A stretch of DNA of 64,000 bases from Ilyobacter polytropus DSM 2926 (GCF_000165505.1 NC_014632.1:372001-436000), one strand, 5' to 3'; positions 36,880 through 47,104 are shown, numbered from the stretch's first letter. A program made the numbers and translations. The notes: generated by a model not told the origin, from the sequence alone.

Positions 36880-37605
36880 ATGAAAAGTATAATAGCACAG
36901 GATTTGTGCAAAAGTTATAAAAAAAGAAGAGTAGTCAATGGAGTCAGTCTAGAGGTGAAAAAAGGTGAAATAGTAGGCCTTTTAGGGCCTAACGGTGCGG
37001 GAAAGACAACTACTTTCTATATGATGACAGGTATAGTGAAACCTGAATCTGGAAAGGTCTGGTGTAACGAGATGGATATAACAGGATTACCGATGTATAA
37101 AAGGGCAAATATGGGTATGGGGTATCTGGCTCAGGAACCTTCAGTGTTTCGAAACCTCACTGTAGAAGAAAATATCTATGCCATACTTGAGATGAGAAAT
37201 ATCTCTAAACCTGAGATGAAGGAAACTATGGAGAAATTACTAGAGGAATTTAAGCTGTCTCATGTGTCTAAATCTTTGGGATATTCATTATCCGGAGGTG
37301 AAAGGAGAAGGGTCGAGATAGCGAGAACCATAGCGAATAATCCGGATTTCATTCTTCTAGACGAACCCTTTGCAGGGGTTGATCCCATAGCAGTAGAGGA
37401 TATACAACAGATAATAAGATATCTAAAGGAAAAGGGATTGGGGATACTGATAACCGACCACAGTGTAAGGGAAACACTAAGCATAACTGAAAAAGCCTAT
37501 ATAATGGCCCAAGGTCAGGTTCTTATAAGTGGTACACCTAAGGAGATCACAGAAAATGAAATGGCCAGAAAAATTTATCTAGGAGAAGGATTTAAACTAG
37601 ATTAA
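36880..37605 (+). CDS. lptB: LPS export ABC transporter ATP-binding protein
   Basis: ATPase that extracts lipopolysaccharide from the inner membrane together with LptF and LptG (found here at 46031-48181). The 241 residues contain Walker A GPNGAGKTT (36-44), LAQEPSVFRNLTVEENI, signature YSLSGGERRR and Walker B ILLDEPFAGVDP, the last being a good LptB marker. AAGGAGAG precedes the ATG. End of the dus-mutS-lptCA-lptB run. Confidence 0.94.
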   Translation: MKSIIAQDLCKSYKKRRVVNGVSLEVKKGEIVGLLGPNGAGKTTTFYMMTGIVKPESGKVWCNEMDITGLPMYKRANMGMGYLAQEPSVFRNLTVEENIYAILEMRNISKPEMKETMEKLLEEFKLSHVSKSLGYSLSGGERRRVEIARTIANNPDFILLDEPFAGVDPIAVEDIQQIIRYLKEKGLGILITDHSVRETLSITEKAYIMAQGQVLISGTPKEITENEMARKIYLGEGFKLD

Positions 37606-37647
37606 GTTTTATTATATTGATAAGATGTAATTGGGTTAAAAATTCTT

Positions 37648-37755
37648 GTTACTTTTCTTTTGGAAGAAAAGCACTACAATAGTGTTTCTTTCCTATGTTC
37701 AGGGTATAACCAAAAGGTTAAGACTGTGAAAGTCAACTAAATAAATTCAGTAATT
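37648..37755 (-). repeat. deleted family B copy (B4)
   Basis: Reads GTTACTTTTCTTTTGGAAGAAAAG, then an unrelated 35-base stretch, then TAACCAAAAGGTTAAGACTGTGAAA and TCAACTAAATAAATTCAGTAATT. These are the end hairpin and outer parts of family B in the inverted orientation, with the middle missing. It lies between lptB and alaS. Confidence 0.65.
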
Positions 37756-37828
37756 AAATTAAAACAATGGTAAAAATTGTTAGAAAGTTTTTAAAAATAT
37801 AAATTTACTTTTGAAACGGAGGAAATAT

Positions 37829-40435
37829 ATGCTTACAGGTAATGAAATCAGGCAGAGATTCGTAGAATTTTTTAAAGAGAAAGAACACAAGCACTATGAA
37901 AGTGCATCTCTTATCCCTGATGACCCTACACTTCTTCTTACGGTTGCAGGAATGGTTCCTTTTAAACCTTTCTTTTTGGGGCAGAAGGAAGCACCAAATT
38001 CCAGAGTTGTTACTTATCAAAAATGTATAAGAACAAACGACCTTGAGAATGTAGGAAAAACAGCAAGGCACCATACTTTTTTTGAGATGCTTGGTAACTT
38101 TTCTTTTGGAGATTATTTCAAAGAGGAAGCTATAGCATGGTCTTGGGAGTTTATAACAGAGGTCCTAGGACTTGAAAAAGAGAAGATGTGGATATCAGTG
38201 TTTACAACTGATGATGAGGCAGAAAAAATATGGATTGAAAAGTGCAATATCCCAAAGGAAAGAATAGTAAGACTAGGAGAAGAGGACAACTGGTGGTCTG
38301 CAGGGCCTACAGGTTCTTGCGGTCCTTGTTCTGAAATCTATGTGGATATGGGAATAGAGTACGGGGGAGATGAAAATTCAAAACCTGGAGATCCTGAGGC
38401 AGACGACAGATTCCTAGAAATATGGAACCTTGTATTTACAGAGTGGAACAAAAAAGAGGACGGAACTTTAGAGCCACTTCCAAAGAAGAACATAGACACA
38501 GGAGCCGGTCTAGAGAGAATCGCCTCTGTAGTGCAGAAAAAAATAAACAACTATGAAACAGATTTAATCCTTCCTATTATAGAAGAGGCAGGGAGACTTA
38601 CATCTTCTGAATACGGTAAAACAGAAAAAACAGATTTTTCCCTTAAGGTAATAGCAGATCATATAAGAGGAATAAGCTTCCTCATAAATGACGGTGTGCT
38701 TCCTTCTAATGAGGGAAGAGGGTATGTCCTGAGAAGAGTTTTAAGAAGAGCAGTGAGACATGGAAGACTTTTAGGGACATCAGAAAACTTCCTGTATAAA
38801 CTAGTGGATAAAGTGGTGGAAATAATGAAAGGCGCCTACCCTGAAATCCTTGAAAATATGGAGCATATAAAGAAAATAATCAAAATCGAAGAGGAAAAAT
38901 TTTCTCATACCCTAGGACAGGGGATGCAGATGGTAAATGATGAGATAGAAAAGGCAAAAGAATCAGGGGAAAATAAACTTTCTGGTGAGATAACCTTCAA
39001 ACTATATGACACTTATGGTTTTCCTTATGAGCTGACTGAAGAGATATGTGAAGAAAAAGATGTGGAAGTATATCTAGAGGAATTTACAGCTAAGATGGAA
39101 GAGCAGAAAAAAAGAGCCCGTTCTGCAAGAGAAGTAGTAATGGAAAAGGGACAGGACAGCTTTGTAGAGGAGTTTTATGATAAATACGGGAAAACTGTAT
39201 TTGAGGGATATGAAAAACTTCAAAATAAAAGCATAGTCTATCATGTAGAAAATATAGATGAGAATAAAGTGATGCTTATTTTTAATAAGACTCCACTTTA
39301 TGCTGAATCTGGGGGACAGGCATCAGATCACGGAACTGTAACTGCTGACGGTCTAAAAGGAAAGATAATAGATGTGCAAAAACAAAAAGAGATATTTATG
39401 CACACAGTAGTTGTAGATGAGGGAATGGACCTTCTTAAAAAAGGACTAGAGGTAACCCTCACAGTGGATGATGAAAGAAGAAGAGATATAATGAGAAACC
39501 ATACGGCGACTCACCTTTTGCATAAGGCTCTGAAAGATGTACTGGGAAGTCATGTACAGCAGGCAGGATCTCTAGTAGATGCAGACAGACTGAGGTTTGA
39601 CTTTACTCATTATGAAGCTGTGACAAGAGATCAGCTAGAAGAAGTGGAAAAAATAGTAAACAGACAAATATTTAAAAATACATCTCTTAAGGTACAGCAT
39701 ATGACTCTAGATGAGGCCAAAGAAAGTGGATCTACTGCTTTGTTTGGGGATAAATACGGAGATCTGGTAAGAGTGGTAAATGTACCTGGATACTCATCTG
39801 AACTATGTGGAGGAATACATGTAGACAGAACAGGTGAGATAGGTCTTTTTAATATCTTGACTGAAACAGGTGTAGCAGCTGGAACCAGGAGAATAGAGGC
39901 TACAACAGGTGTAGCAAGCTATAAAACTGTAAATCAGATGGAAAGGCTTATACTATCTGTATCAGATGCCCTAAAGACTGATCCAAAACACCTCGAGGAA
40001 AAAATAGAGAAAACTATAGAGGCATTTAGAGAGACTAATAAAGAACTAGAGGCTTTGAAATCTAAGCTGGCTTCTTATGAGGCTAATTCACTCTTTGACA
40101 ATATAGAGGAGATAAATAATGTCAAGGTTCTAATAAAGGCATTTGAAGGTAAGGAAGCAGGTTCCCTGAGAGAGATAGTGGATAAAGCCAAGGACAAGCT
40201 TGGAAGCTGTATAATTGTTTTGGGAACAGACAACGAAAAGGCAGTTTTTGCAGTAGGTGTAACAAAAGATCTAATGTCAAAGGTAAAGGCTGGAGATCTT
40301 GTAAAAGAGATAGCAAAAATAGCAGGTGGAAACGGGGGTGGAAGACCTGATTTTGCCCAGGCTGGTGGAAAAGACGGTAAAAAGGTTCCTGAAGCTCTAG
40401 ACCACGCAAGAAAAATACTAACTGAAAAACTTTAA
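37829..40435 (+). CDS. alaS: alanyl-tRNA synthetase
   Basis: Charges tRNA-Ala and edits mischarged Ser/Gly. ATG 37829 follows ACGGAGGA; an in-frame TTG at 37811 is rejected. The 868 residues show the class II core (HHTFFEMLGNFSFGDYFK region), DTGAGLERI, the editing-site HTATHLLHKAL, CGGIHVDRTGEIG and the C-Ala domain ending GGNGGGRPDFAQAGG. Full length. Confidence 0.97.
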   Translation: MLTGNEIRQRFVEFFKEKEHKHYESASLIPDDPTLLLTVAGMVPFKPFFLGQKEAPNSRVVTYQKCIRTNDLENVGKTARHHTFFEMLGNFSFGDYFKEEAIAWSWEFITEVLGLEKEKMWISVFTTDDEAEKIWIEKCNIPKERIVRLGEEDNWWSAGPTGSCGPCSEIYVDMGIEYGGDENSKPGDPEADDRFLEIWNLVFTEWNKKEDGTLEPLPKKNIDTGAGLERIASVVQKKINNYETDLILPIIEEAGRLTSSEYGKTEKTDFSLKVIADHIRGISFLINDGVLPSNEGRGYVLRRVLRRAVRHGRLLGTSENFLYKLVDKVVEIMKGAYPEILENMEHIKKIIKIEEEKFSHTLGQGMQMVNDEIEKAKESGENKLSGEITFKLYDTYGFPYELTEEICEEKDVEVYLEEFTAKMEEQKKRARSAREVVMEKGQDSFVEEFYDKYGKTVFEGYEKLQNKSIVYHVENIDENKVMLIFNKTPLYAESGGQASDHGTVTADGLKGKIIDVQKQKEIFMHTVVVDEGMDLLKKGLEVTLTVDDERRRDIMRNHTATHLLHKALKDVLGSHVQQAGSLVDADRLRFDFTHYEAVTRDQLEEVEKIVNRQIFKNTSLKVQHMTLDEAKESGSTALFGDKYGDLVRVVNVPGYSSELCGGIHVDRTGEIGLFNILTETGVAAGTRRIEATTGVASYKTVNQMERLILSVSDALKTDPKHLEEKIEKTIEAFRETNKELEALKSKLASYEANSLFDNIEEINNVKVLIKAFEGKEAGSLREIVDKAKDKLGSCIIVLGTDNEKAVFAVGVTKDLMSKVKAGDLVKEIAKIAGGNGGGRPDFAQAGGKDGKKVPEALDHARKILTEKL

Positions 40436-40442
40436 CTATTTT

Positions 40443-40468
40443 GACGGGGAAACCCGTCTCTTGGTTTT
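40443..40468 (+). terminator. GAAA-tetraloop hairpin after alaS
   Basis: GACGGG, loop GAAA, CCCGTC: a perfect 6-bp stem with a GNRA tetraloop, then TCTTGGTTTT. The T-run is weak, so this may be a partial terminator or a stability element before ruvX. Confidence 0.6.
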
Positions 40469-40496
40469 ATATAGTGATGTAAAAGAGAGGTATAAA

Positions 40497-40916
40497 ATGT
40501 TTAAAAAATATCTCGCCCTTGATGTAGGCGATGTAAGAATAGGAGTTGCCAGATCTGATGCTATGGGAATGTTTGCCCATCCACTAGAGGTCATAGACCG
40601 AACGAAAACAAAGGCCGTAAAAAGAGTACAGGAACTATGCAGACAGGAAAATACCAAGAGTATAGTTGTGGGAATCCCAAAAAGCCTAGACGGTCAGGAG
40701 AAAAGACAGGCTGAAAAGGTAAGGGAGTTTATAGAAAAGCTTAATAAAAGTATAGAGGGCCTGGAAATAATAGAAATAGATGAAAGACTCTCTACGATTT
40801 CAGCAGAAAGAATGCTCAATGAAACAACTAACAAAGATGCCAGGGGAAAAAGAAAGGTAGTGGACAAGATAGCAGCTGCCATAATACTTCAGACATACCT
40901 TGACATGAAAAAATAG
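40497..40916 (+). CDS. ruvX: YqgF/RuvX RNase H-fold nuclease
   Basis: 139 residues from ATG 40497 (AGAGAGG upstream). N-terminal LALDVGDVRIGVARSD with the first catalytic Asp, VVGIPKSLDGQEKRQAEKV in the middle and IDERLSTISAERML with the second acidic residue. The family has been linked to 16S rRNA 5'-end processing and proposed as a Holliday-junction resolvase. Next to alaS, a common pairing in Firmicutes-like orders. Confidence 0.9.
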   Translation: MFKKYLALDVGDVRIGVARSDAMGMFAHPLEVIDRTKTKAVKRVQELCRQENTKSIVVGIPKSLDGQEKRQAEKVREFIEKLNKSIEGLEIIEIDERLSTISAERMLNETTNKDARGKRKVVDKIAAAIILQTYLDMKK

Positions 40917-40938
40917 AAAACAGAAAGTGGGAGGACAT

Positions 40939-42159
40939 ATGAGAAAGGGAACGATTGTTAAACTGCTCTTTATACTGGCAATTCTCATTGGAGCAGGATG
41001 GTTGAGTTTTGTAAAGCCGACTAGACTAGGTCTAGATCTAAAAGGCGGAGTGTATGTGGTGCTAGAGGCCAAACCTGAAAAAGATCAGGTGATAGACGAT
41101 GAAGCGATGACAAGGCTTATAGAGGTACTAGACAGAAGAATAAACGGTCTAGGTGTTGCAGAATCAGTGGTTCAAAGAGCCGGAGAAAAAAGAGTAATTG
41201 TAGAACTTCCAGGGATAACAAACAGTGAAGAAGCAGTGGACCTAATAGGTAAAACAGCACTTTTGGAGTTTAAAATAGTGCAGGAAGACGGTACCCTAGG
41301 AGAAACTCTCCTTACAGGAGGATCACTAAAAAAGGCGGCTGTATCCTATGACAAACTTGGAAGAGCAGAAATTCAGTTTGAAATGAATCAAGAAGGTGCA
41401 GTGAAATTTGCCGAGATAACAAGAAATAATATAGGGAAAAAACTTGCAGTGACCTTAGACGGAGAGGTCCAGACAGCACCGACTATCAATACAGAGATAC
41501 CAAGTGGAAACGGTGTAATAACAGGAAGCTATACTGTAGACGAAGCAAAGGCTATGGCAACTCTTTTGAATGCCGGAGCACTTCCTGTGAGAGCCGAGAT
41601 ATTAGAGACAAGATCAGTAGGAGCATCTCTTGGAGATGAATCTATAGCCAAGAGTACAATGGCTGCAAAAGTTGCAGTGGCACTAATAGGAATATTTATG
41701 ATTATTTTCTACAGACTGCCTGGACTTGTTGCAAATCTTGCCCTTGTGGTTTTCGGAATTATAGCATTTGGTACACTTAACTTTTTAGACGCAACTCTTA
41801 CACTTCCTGGAATAGCAGGACTTATACTGTCTGCTGGAATGGCAGTAGATGCCAATGTTATTATTTTTGAGAGGATAAAAGAGGAGCTGTCATTTGGGAA
41901 TACGATACTTTCCGCTATAGATGCGGGATTTAAAAAGGCTTTTGGAGCGATATTTGACTCTAACATAACGACTCTTATAATAACTATGATACTATTCACT
42001 TTAGGAACAGGACCTGTAAAAGGTTTTGCAATAACTCTGACAATAGGAATACTAGCTTCTATGTTTACAGCTATAACAATAACTAAGATACTTTTAAAAG
42101 GTTTCGTAGGTATATTTAAAATAAAAAGGCCGGAATTATTCGGGGTTAGGGGGAACTAA
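40939..42159 (+). CDS. secD: protein translocase subunit SecD
   Basis: Membrane partner of SecYEG that uses the proton or sodium gradient to pull exported proteins across. 406 residues from ATG 40939 (GGGAGGA upstream), with one N-terminal and five C-terminal membrane segments. It has the family block GLDLKGGVYVVLE, the TLLNAGALPVRAEI block and the membrane VDANVIIFERIKEE block. It is much shorter than the 615-residue E. coli protein, as in many non-proteobacterial versions with a reduced periplasmic domain. secF follows. Confidence 0.94.
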   Translation: MRKGTIVKLLFILAILIGAGWLSFVKPTRLGLDLKGGVYVVLEAKPEKDQVIDDEAMTRLIEVLDRRINGLGVAESVVQRAGEKRVIVELPGITNSEEAVDLIGKTALLEFKIVQEDGTLGETLLTGGSLKKAAVSYDKLGRAEIQFEMNQEGAVKFAEITRNNIGKKLAVTLDGEVQTAPTINTEIPSGNGVITGSYTVDEAKAMATLLNAGALPVRAEILETRSVGASLGDESIAKSTMAAKVAVALIGIFMIIFYRLPGLVANLALVVFGIIAFGTLNFLDATLTLPGIAGLILSAGMAVDANVIIFERIKEELSFGNTILSAIDAGFKKAFGAIFDSNITTLIITMILFTLGTGPVKGFAITLTIGILASMFTAITITKILLKGFVGIFKIKRPELFGVRGN

Positions 42160-42161
42160 TA

Positions 42162-43052
42162 GTGAAAATAGATATTATAAATCATACTACCAAATGGCTT
42201 GGTGTATCGGCCTTTGTTGTAATATTTGCCGTTGTTGGTCTTTTGTTCAAGGGATTAAATTTCGGAATAGACTTCTCAGGTGGAAATCTTTATCAATTTA
42301 AATTTGAAAAAAATGTAACACTGGGAGAGGTAAATAGTTTCTTTGATGAGGTATCTAAAGATTATCCTCAGTTAGATGGAAAAAGCAGAAAGGTACAGGT
42401 TTCAGGTGAAAATACAGTAATACTGAGAACATCTGAAATGGATGAAAATCAAAAAAATGATTTTTTAAATACTGTTGAAAATTTTGGGAAATACGACCTT
42501 CAGAAAGCTGATAAAGTAGGAGCTACCATAGGGGAAGAATTAAAAAGTTCTGCTTTTTACGCTTTGATTTTAGGGTGTATACTTATAGTTTTATACATCA
42601 CAATAAGATTTGAGTTTAAGTTTGCCATGGCTGCTGTAATAGCTTTATTTCATGATGTTATTATCTCTGTAGGTGGAATCGCATTATTAGGATACGAGGT
42701 AAATACACCATTTATAGCCGCTGTGCTGACTATACTTGGGTATTCTATAAATGATACTATAGTTGTATTTGACAGAATAAGAGAGACTCTCAAAAGAAAG
42801 AAATCTCCAGAACTAGGGGAGGCTATCAATATAAGTATAAACCAGGTTATGACGAGATCTATAAATACATCTCTTACGACCTTTCTTGCAGTGATAGCTA
42901 TACTCGTTTTCGGAGGAGAGAGTCTGAAGACATTTATAACAACTCTTCTTATAGGGGTAGTTGCAGGAACTTATTCATCGATCTTTGTAGCCAGTCCTTT
43001 GGTATATCTACTAGAAAAAAATAAAGATAAAGAAGCTATACTAGAAAAGTAA
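42162..43052 (+). CDS. secF: protein translocase subunit SecF
   Basis: Partner of SecD, 296 residues, GTG start two bases after the secD stop. GIDFSGGNLYQF near the N-terminus and GYSINDTIVVFDRIRE in the membrane region are diagnostic. Six predicted membrane segments. Followed by a 12-bp perfect hairpin. Confidence 0.94.
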   Translation: MKIDIINHTTKWLGVSAFVVIFAVVGLLFKGLNFGIDFSGGNLYQFKFEKNVTLGEVNSFFDEVSKDYPQLDGKSRKVQVSGENTVILRTSEMDENQKNDFLNTVENFGKYDLQKADKVGATIGEELKSSAFYALILGCILIVLYITIRFEFKFAMAAVIALFHDVIISVGGIALLGYEVNTPFIAAVLTILGYSINDTIVVFDRIRETLKRKKSPELGEAINISINQVMTRSINTSLTTFLAVIAILVFGGESLKTFITTLLIGVVAGTYSSIFVASPLVYLLEKNKDKEAILEK

Positions 43053-43056
43053 AGAT

Positions 43057-43085
43057 AAGCCTTCCTGACTAGCTCAGGAAGGCTT
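43057..43085. terminator. strong hairpin after secF without a T-run
   Basis: AAGCCTTCCTGA and TCAGGAAGGCTT form a perfect 12-bp stem around CTAGC, but the following bases are AATATAAAAATA. It may end or protect the secDF mRNA rather than act as a classic intrinsic terminator. Confidence 0.55.
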
Positions 43086-43152
43086 AATATAAAAATATTT
43101 CTTAAAAATATTAAGGAATATTTTTGTATTAACACAAAGAGGAGTGAGGTTT

Positions 43153-44286
43153 TTGAGGGCATGGGCAGATATAAATCTTGATAATTTAATATATAATTTA
43201 AATATAATAAAAGAATTTGCTGGATCTAAAAAGATCATGTGTGTAATAAAGGCAGATGGCTATGGTATGGGTGCAGTGGAATGCGCTAGAATACTCTCTG
43301 AAAACGGAGTGGAAAACTTTGGAGTGGCTTGTTATGAGGAAGGATATGAGCTCTATAAGGCTGGTATAAAAGGTGAAATTTTACTTTTGGGTGCAACTCC
43401 CTTTGAAAACATAGCAGATGCAGTAAAATGCGGCTTTCAGATTACAATAAGTTCATTTGAACAGATAGATTTTCTACGAAGAAACAACCTGCATCCAGAG
43501 GTGCATATAAAGGTAGACACTGGAATGGGGAGACTTGGATTTTCTCATGAAGAGGCTCTAAAAGCCATAAAAATAATAAGAGATGAAAATATAGCAGATA
43601 TAGTGGGAGTTTATTCCCATCTTTCTGTGGCAGATATGCCTGAAAAAGATCAATTTACACTGGATCAAATTGAAAAATTTAAAGTTTTTGAAAAGATGGA
43701 GTCTATTAAGTACAAACATATACTCAATAGTTCGGGACTGTTAAGGTTTGCAGATGCTACAGAGAGTAATTTGGTCAGGGTAGGAATAATTCTTCATGGT
43801 GTGGTTCCCTTTGAAAGTGAGCTTCAGAAAAAATTTAAACCAGTATTTTCATTTAAAACAAAGATAATTTTCTTGAATAAAATTACCGAAAAAACTTATG
43901 TATCTTATGGTAATACAGAGACTGCAGAACCTGGAGACTTAATTGCAACAATGGCGGTGGGATATGCCGACGGATTTGTAAGAGAATTTTCAAACGGAGG
44001 AATCGTAGAGATCGACGGGGTAGGATGTAGAGTAATAGGAAAAATATGCATGGATATGACCATGATAAAAATACCTGAAGAACTTAAGGATAAGGTGCAG
44101 GTAGGGACAGAGGTAACAATAATAGGCAAAGATATACTGAAAAAAGCAGAATGCATAGGGACTATCCCCTATGAAATAATGATAGGATTAGGGAGAAGAG
44201 TAGCCAGGTTTTATATAAAAAACGGAAAAGTATTAAAATTTAAATCTCTACAAGAGAGTGAAGCTAAAGAGTTTCAGAAAGGATAA
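43153..44286 (+). CDS. alr: alanine racemase
   Basis: Makes D-alanine for peptidoglycan. TTG 43153 is favoured because AGAGGAG (43138-43144) lies 8 bases upstream; the alternative GTG at 43144 overlaps that site. The 377 residues contain the PLP lysine in VIKADGYGMGA (Lys 33), VHIKVDTGMGRLGF and the second catalytic Tyr in MAVGYADGF. The start codon choice is uncertain by three residues. Confidence 0.94.
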   Translation: MRAWADINLDNLIYNLNIIKEFAGSKKIMCVIKADGYGMGAVECARILSENGVENFGVACYEEGYELYKAGIKGEILLLGATPFENIADAVKCGFQITISSFEQIDFLRRNNLHPEVHIKVDTGMGRLGFSHEEALKAIKIIRDENIADIVGVYSHLSVADMPEKDQFTLDQIEKFKVFEKMESIKYKHILNSSGLLRFADATESNLVRVGIILHGVVPFESELQKKFKPVFSFKTKIIFLNKITEKTYVSYGNTETAEPGDLIATMAVGYADGFVREFSNGGIVEIDGVGCRVIGKICMDMTMIKIPEELKDKVQVGTEVTIIGKDILKKAECIGTIPYEIMIGLGRRVARFYIKNGKVLKFKSLQESEAKEFQKG

Positions 44287-44290
44287 ATTG

Positions 44291-45472
44291 ATGACAAGAG
44301 TTATACTGAAAAACGGAAAAGAGAAAAAAATAAGGAATTTTTATCCCAATGTCTTTAAGGATGAGATCCAGAGCATAATGGGAGAGGCGAAAACAGGTGA
44401 TATAGTAGATGTATGTAAGGGAGACCTTACCTTTGTAGGAAGAGGCTATGTGACAGAGGGAACCTCTGCTTTTGTGAGGGTACTGACTACAAAAGAGGAA
44501 CCTATAGATAAGAAGTTTATCTTGAATAAGATAAAAAAAGCCTATGATAAGAGAAAACACCTAGAAGAGGAAACCAACTGTACTAGAATATTTTTCTCAG
44601 AGGGAGACGGACTCCCGGGACTTATTATAGATAAATTTGACAAGTATCTTTCTATACAGTTTAGAAATTCTGGAATTGAAAAATTCAGACAAGAGATAAT
44701 AAATGCAGTAAAGAAAGTGGTGAAGCCAAAGGGAATCTATGAAAGAAGTGATGTAGAGAACAGAACTCATGAAGGGGTAGAGCAAAAGACCGGTGTAATT
44801 TTCGGGGATATCCCAGAGAGAACCATAATGAAAGACAACGGGTTGAAATATGTGATAGACATAATTGACGGTCAAAAGACAGGGTTTTTCCTGGATCAGA
44901 GGGATTCTAGAAAATTCATAAGACCTTATCTCAGCCAAAATACAAGGTTTTTAGATGTTTTCTCTAGCAGCGGAGGATTCTCAGTAGCGGCACTTAAAGA
45001 AGGTTGTAAAAAAGTCGTGGCTATAGATAAAAACGCCCACGCTTTAAAACTATGTCATGAAAATTATGAATTAAATAATTTTGACGGAAACTTTGAAACT
45101 GTAGAGGGAGACGCCTTTATGCTCCTTAAGATAATGGCAGAAAGAGGTGACAAGTATGATGTCATAACCCTAGACCCACCATCCCTTATAAAGAAGAAAA
45201 TTGATGTTAGAAGGGGAAGGGACTTTTTTTATGACCTCTGCGACCAAAGTTTTAAGATGCTAGAGAACGACGGGATACTAGGGATAATAACATGTGCATA
45301 TCATATATCTCTTCAGGATCTTATAGAGGTGACAAGAATGGCGGCTTCGAATAACGGTAAAAGGTTGCAGGTGATGGGGATAAATTATCAGCCTGAAGAT
45401 CATCCGTGGATTTTACATGTTCCGGAAACTTTATATTTGAAAGCTTTGTGGGTAAAGGTTCTAGAGGATTAA
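44291..45472 (+). CDS. class I rRNA methyltransferase, RlmI-like (PUA plus SAM domain)
   Basis: 394 residues from ATG 44291, 4 bases after the alr stop with AAAGGAT in the end of alr. The N-terminus is PUA-like (VILKNGKEKKIRNFYPNVFKD); the middle has GLIIDKFDKYLSIQ; the SAM fold has VFSSSGGFSVAAL and the DPPSLI catalytic loop. This architecture is that of 23S rRNA 5-methylcytosine methyltransferases such as RlmI. The exact rRNA site is unproven. Confidence 0.86.
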   Translation: MTRVILKNGKEKKIRNFYPNVFKDEIQSIMGEAKTGDIVDVCKGDLTFVGRGYVTEGTSAFVRVLTTKEEPIDKKFILNKIKKAYDKRKHLEEETNCTRIFFSEGDGLPGLIIDKFDKYLSIQFRNSGIEKFRQEIINAVKKVVKPKGIYERSDVENRTHEGVEQKTGVIFGDIPERTIMKDNGLKYVIDIIDGQKTGFFLDQRDSRKFIRPYLSQNTRFLDVFSSSGGFSVAALKEGCKKVVAIDKNAHALKLCHENYELNNFDGNFETVEGDAFMLLKIMAERGDKYDVITLDPPSLIKKKIDVRRGRDFFYDLCDQSFKMLENDGILGIITCAYHISLQDLIEVTRMAASNNGKRLQVMGINYQPEDHPWILHVPETLYLKALWVKVLED

Positions 45473-45487
45473 CAGGGAGTGGTCAGT

Positions 45488-46027
45488 ATGTATCTTGATA
45501 TTTTGATAGCAGTAATACTTATAATGACAGTTATAAAAGGATATCTAAACGGCTTCTTTATAGAGGTTCTTTCTTTTTTCGGAATGTTAATAAACCTTAT
45601 TTTTACTAAAACATTAACCCCTATACTCATACTAAATTTTGCCATCAAGCCTGAAAATCCATTTTACTCAGGAGTCTACGCAATTACTTTCCTTGTAGTC
45701 TACACGCTCATGGGAATGTTTATAATGTTTATAAAAAAAGCTCTTAAAAAAGCCTTTAAGGGGAAACTAAACACCTTAGCAGGGAGTATTTTAGGTTTAT
45801 TTAAAGGACTGCTAATATCCTTTGTAATTATGGTATTTTACTCTCTTTTGAGTATGAATTTGGATTTTATACAAAAATACGGAGAGGGCAGCTATAGCCA
45901 AAAGGCCTTTATATCGTCACTTCCAGTTTTAAGGGAGTATTTTCCTGATGAGTACGGTGAAAGACTGCAAAATCTGGCACACAAGGAAAAAGTAGAAGAG
46001 TATCTGAATAATATATTAAAGGAGTAA
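45488..46027 (+). CDS. cvpA: CvpA-family membrane protein
   Basis: 179 residues from ATG 45488 (GGGAG 8 bases upstream). Four hydrophobic segments, with the conserved start LDILIAVILIMTVIKGYLNG and the AGSILGLFKGLLISFVIM block. The family was named for colicin V production and is linked to envelope homeostasis. It ends 3 bases before lptF, so it is part of an envelope operon. Confidence 0.85.
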   Translation: MYLDILIAVILIMTVIKGYLNGFFIEVLSFFGMLINLIFTKTLTPILILNFAIKPENPFYSGVYAITFLVVYTLMGMFIMFIKKALKKAFKGKLNTLAGSILGLFKGLLISFVIMVFYSLLSMNLDFIQKYGEGSYSQKAFISSLPVLREYFPDEYGERLQNLAHKEKVEEYLNNILKE

Positions 46028-46030
46028 TAG

Positions 46031-47104
46031 ATGAAGATAATACATAGGTATATATTAAAGGAGATGAGAATGCCGATAATTTTTGGTATCAGTCTCTTTA
46101 CCTTTATTTTTCTCATAGATATTATGGTGCAGATGATGGAAAATATCATAGTAAAGGGAGTATCCCTCCTAGATGTAGTGAGGATTCTTTCTTTTTATCT
46201 TCCACCGATACTTTCCCAGACTATACCTATGGGATTTTTTTTAGGGGTTATGATAACTTACTCCAAGCTCACCAGCACCAGCGAGAGTACAGCTATGAAT
46301 TCCATGGGGATGAGTCTAAACAGCATAATAAAACCTACTTTTATGTTGGCCTTAGGAATAACAGCCTTTGTATTTTTTCTCCAAGAGTCTATAATCCCAA
46401 ACTCTTTTGTAAAACTGCAGCAGCTTACTCTAAAAATAGCCTACGAGAAACCTGCATTTCAGCTGAAAGAAAATATGTATATAGATGAGGTAGATGATTA
46501 CAGCATCTATATAGATAAGGTGGGAGGCGACGGATCTGCCGAGAATATACTTATTTTCAAAAAAGAAAAAGATAACTCTTTTCCAACAGTCTTAACTGCA
46601 AAAAAAGCTATGTGGAAAGATGCAGCTATGATATTAGAAGACGCAGAATTTTATAACTTAAATCCTGACGGCAGTGAAAAACTCCGAGGGGAATTTTCCA
46701 GGCAGAAAATACCTATAAATTCTTTTTTTGAAAATGTAAAGATGAAGGTAAGTGAGATAGAGACCATGTCAGTGAGACAGTTATTGAAAGAATCAAAAGA
46801 CAAAGATGATGAAGAAAAGCTGCCTTATATTGTGGAGATGAATAAAAAACTGGCTATTCCACTTTCGGCAATTATGCTAGGAATATTGGGAGTCTTATTT
46901 TCAGTAGGGCATCACAGAAGCGGAAAGGGAGTCAGCTACGGGATAAGTCTCGGGGTGATATTCCTTTATATAGCCTCTTTAAATGTGGGAGTGGTCATGG
47001 CAAACAGAGGTAAGATATCGCCCTTTATAGGGATTTGGACACCGAATTTTGTGCTGCTAGGACTGACAATATATATGTACCTTTTAAAAAAGAGGAGAGG
47101 TTAG
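46031..47104 (+). CDS. lptF: LPS export permease LptF/LptG family, first copy
   Basis: 357 residues: three N-terminal membrane segments, a periplasmic beta-jellyroll-like region (about 120-260) and three C-terminal ones, as in YjgP/YjgQ. Conserved PIIFGISLFTFIFLIDIMVQ at the start and LPPILSQTIPMGFFLGVMI. With its neighbour it should form the permease pair that works with LptB (36880-37605). Which of the two is F and which G is assigned by order only. Confidence 0.9.
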   Translation: MKIIHRYILKEMRMPIIFGISLFTFIFLIDIMVQMMENIIVKGVSLLDVVRILSFYLPPILSQTIPMGFFLGVMITYSKLTSTSESTAMNSMGMSLNSIIKPTFMLALGITAFVFFLQESIIPNSFVKLQQLTLKIAYEKPAFQLKENMYIDEVDDYSIYIDKVGGDGSAENILIFKKEKDNSFPTVLTAKKAMWKDAAMILEDAEFYNLNPDGSEKLRGEFSRQKIPINSFFENVKMKVSEIETMSVRQLLKESKDKDDEEKLPYIVEMNKKLAIPLSAIMLGILGVLFSVGHHRSGKGVSYGISLGVIFLYIASLNVGVVMANRGKISPFIGIWTPNFVLLGLTIYMYLLKKRRG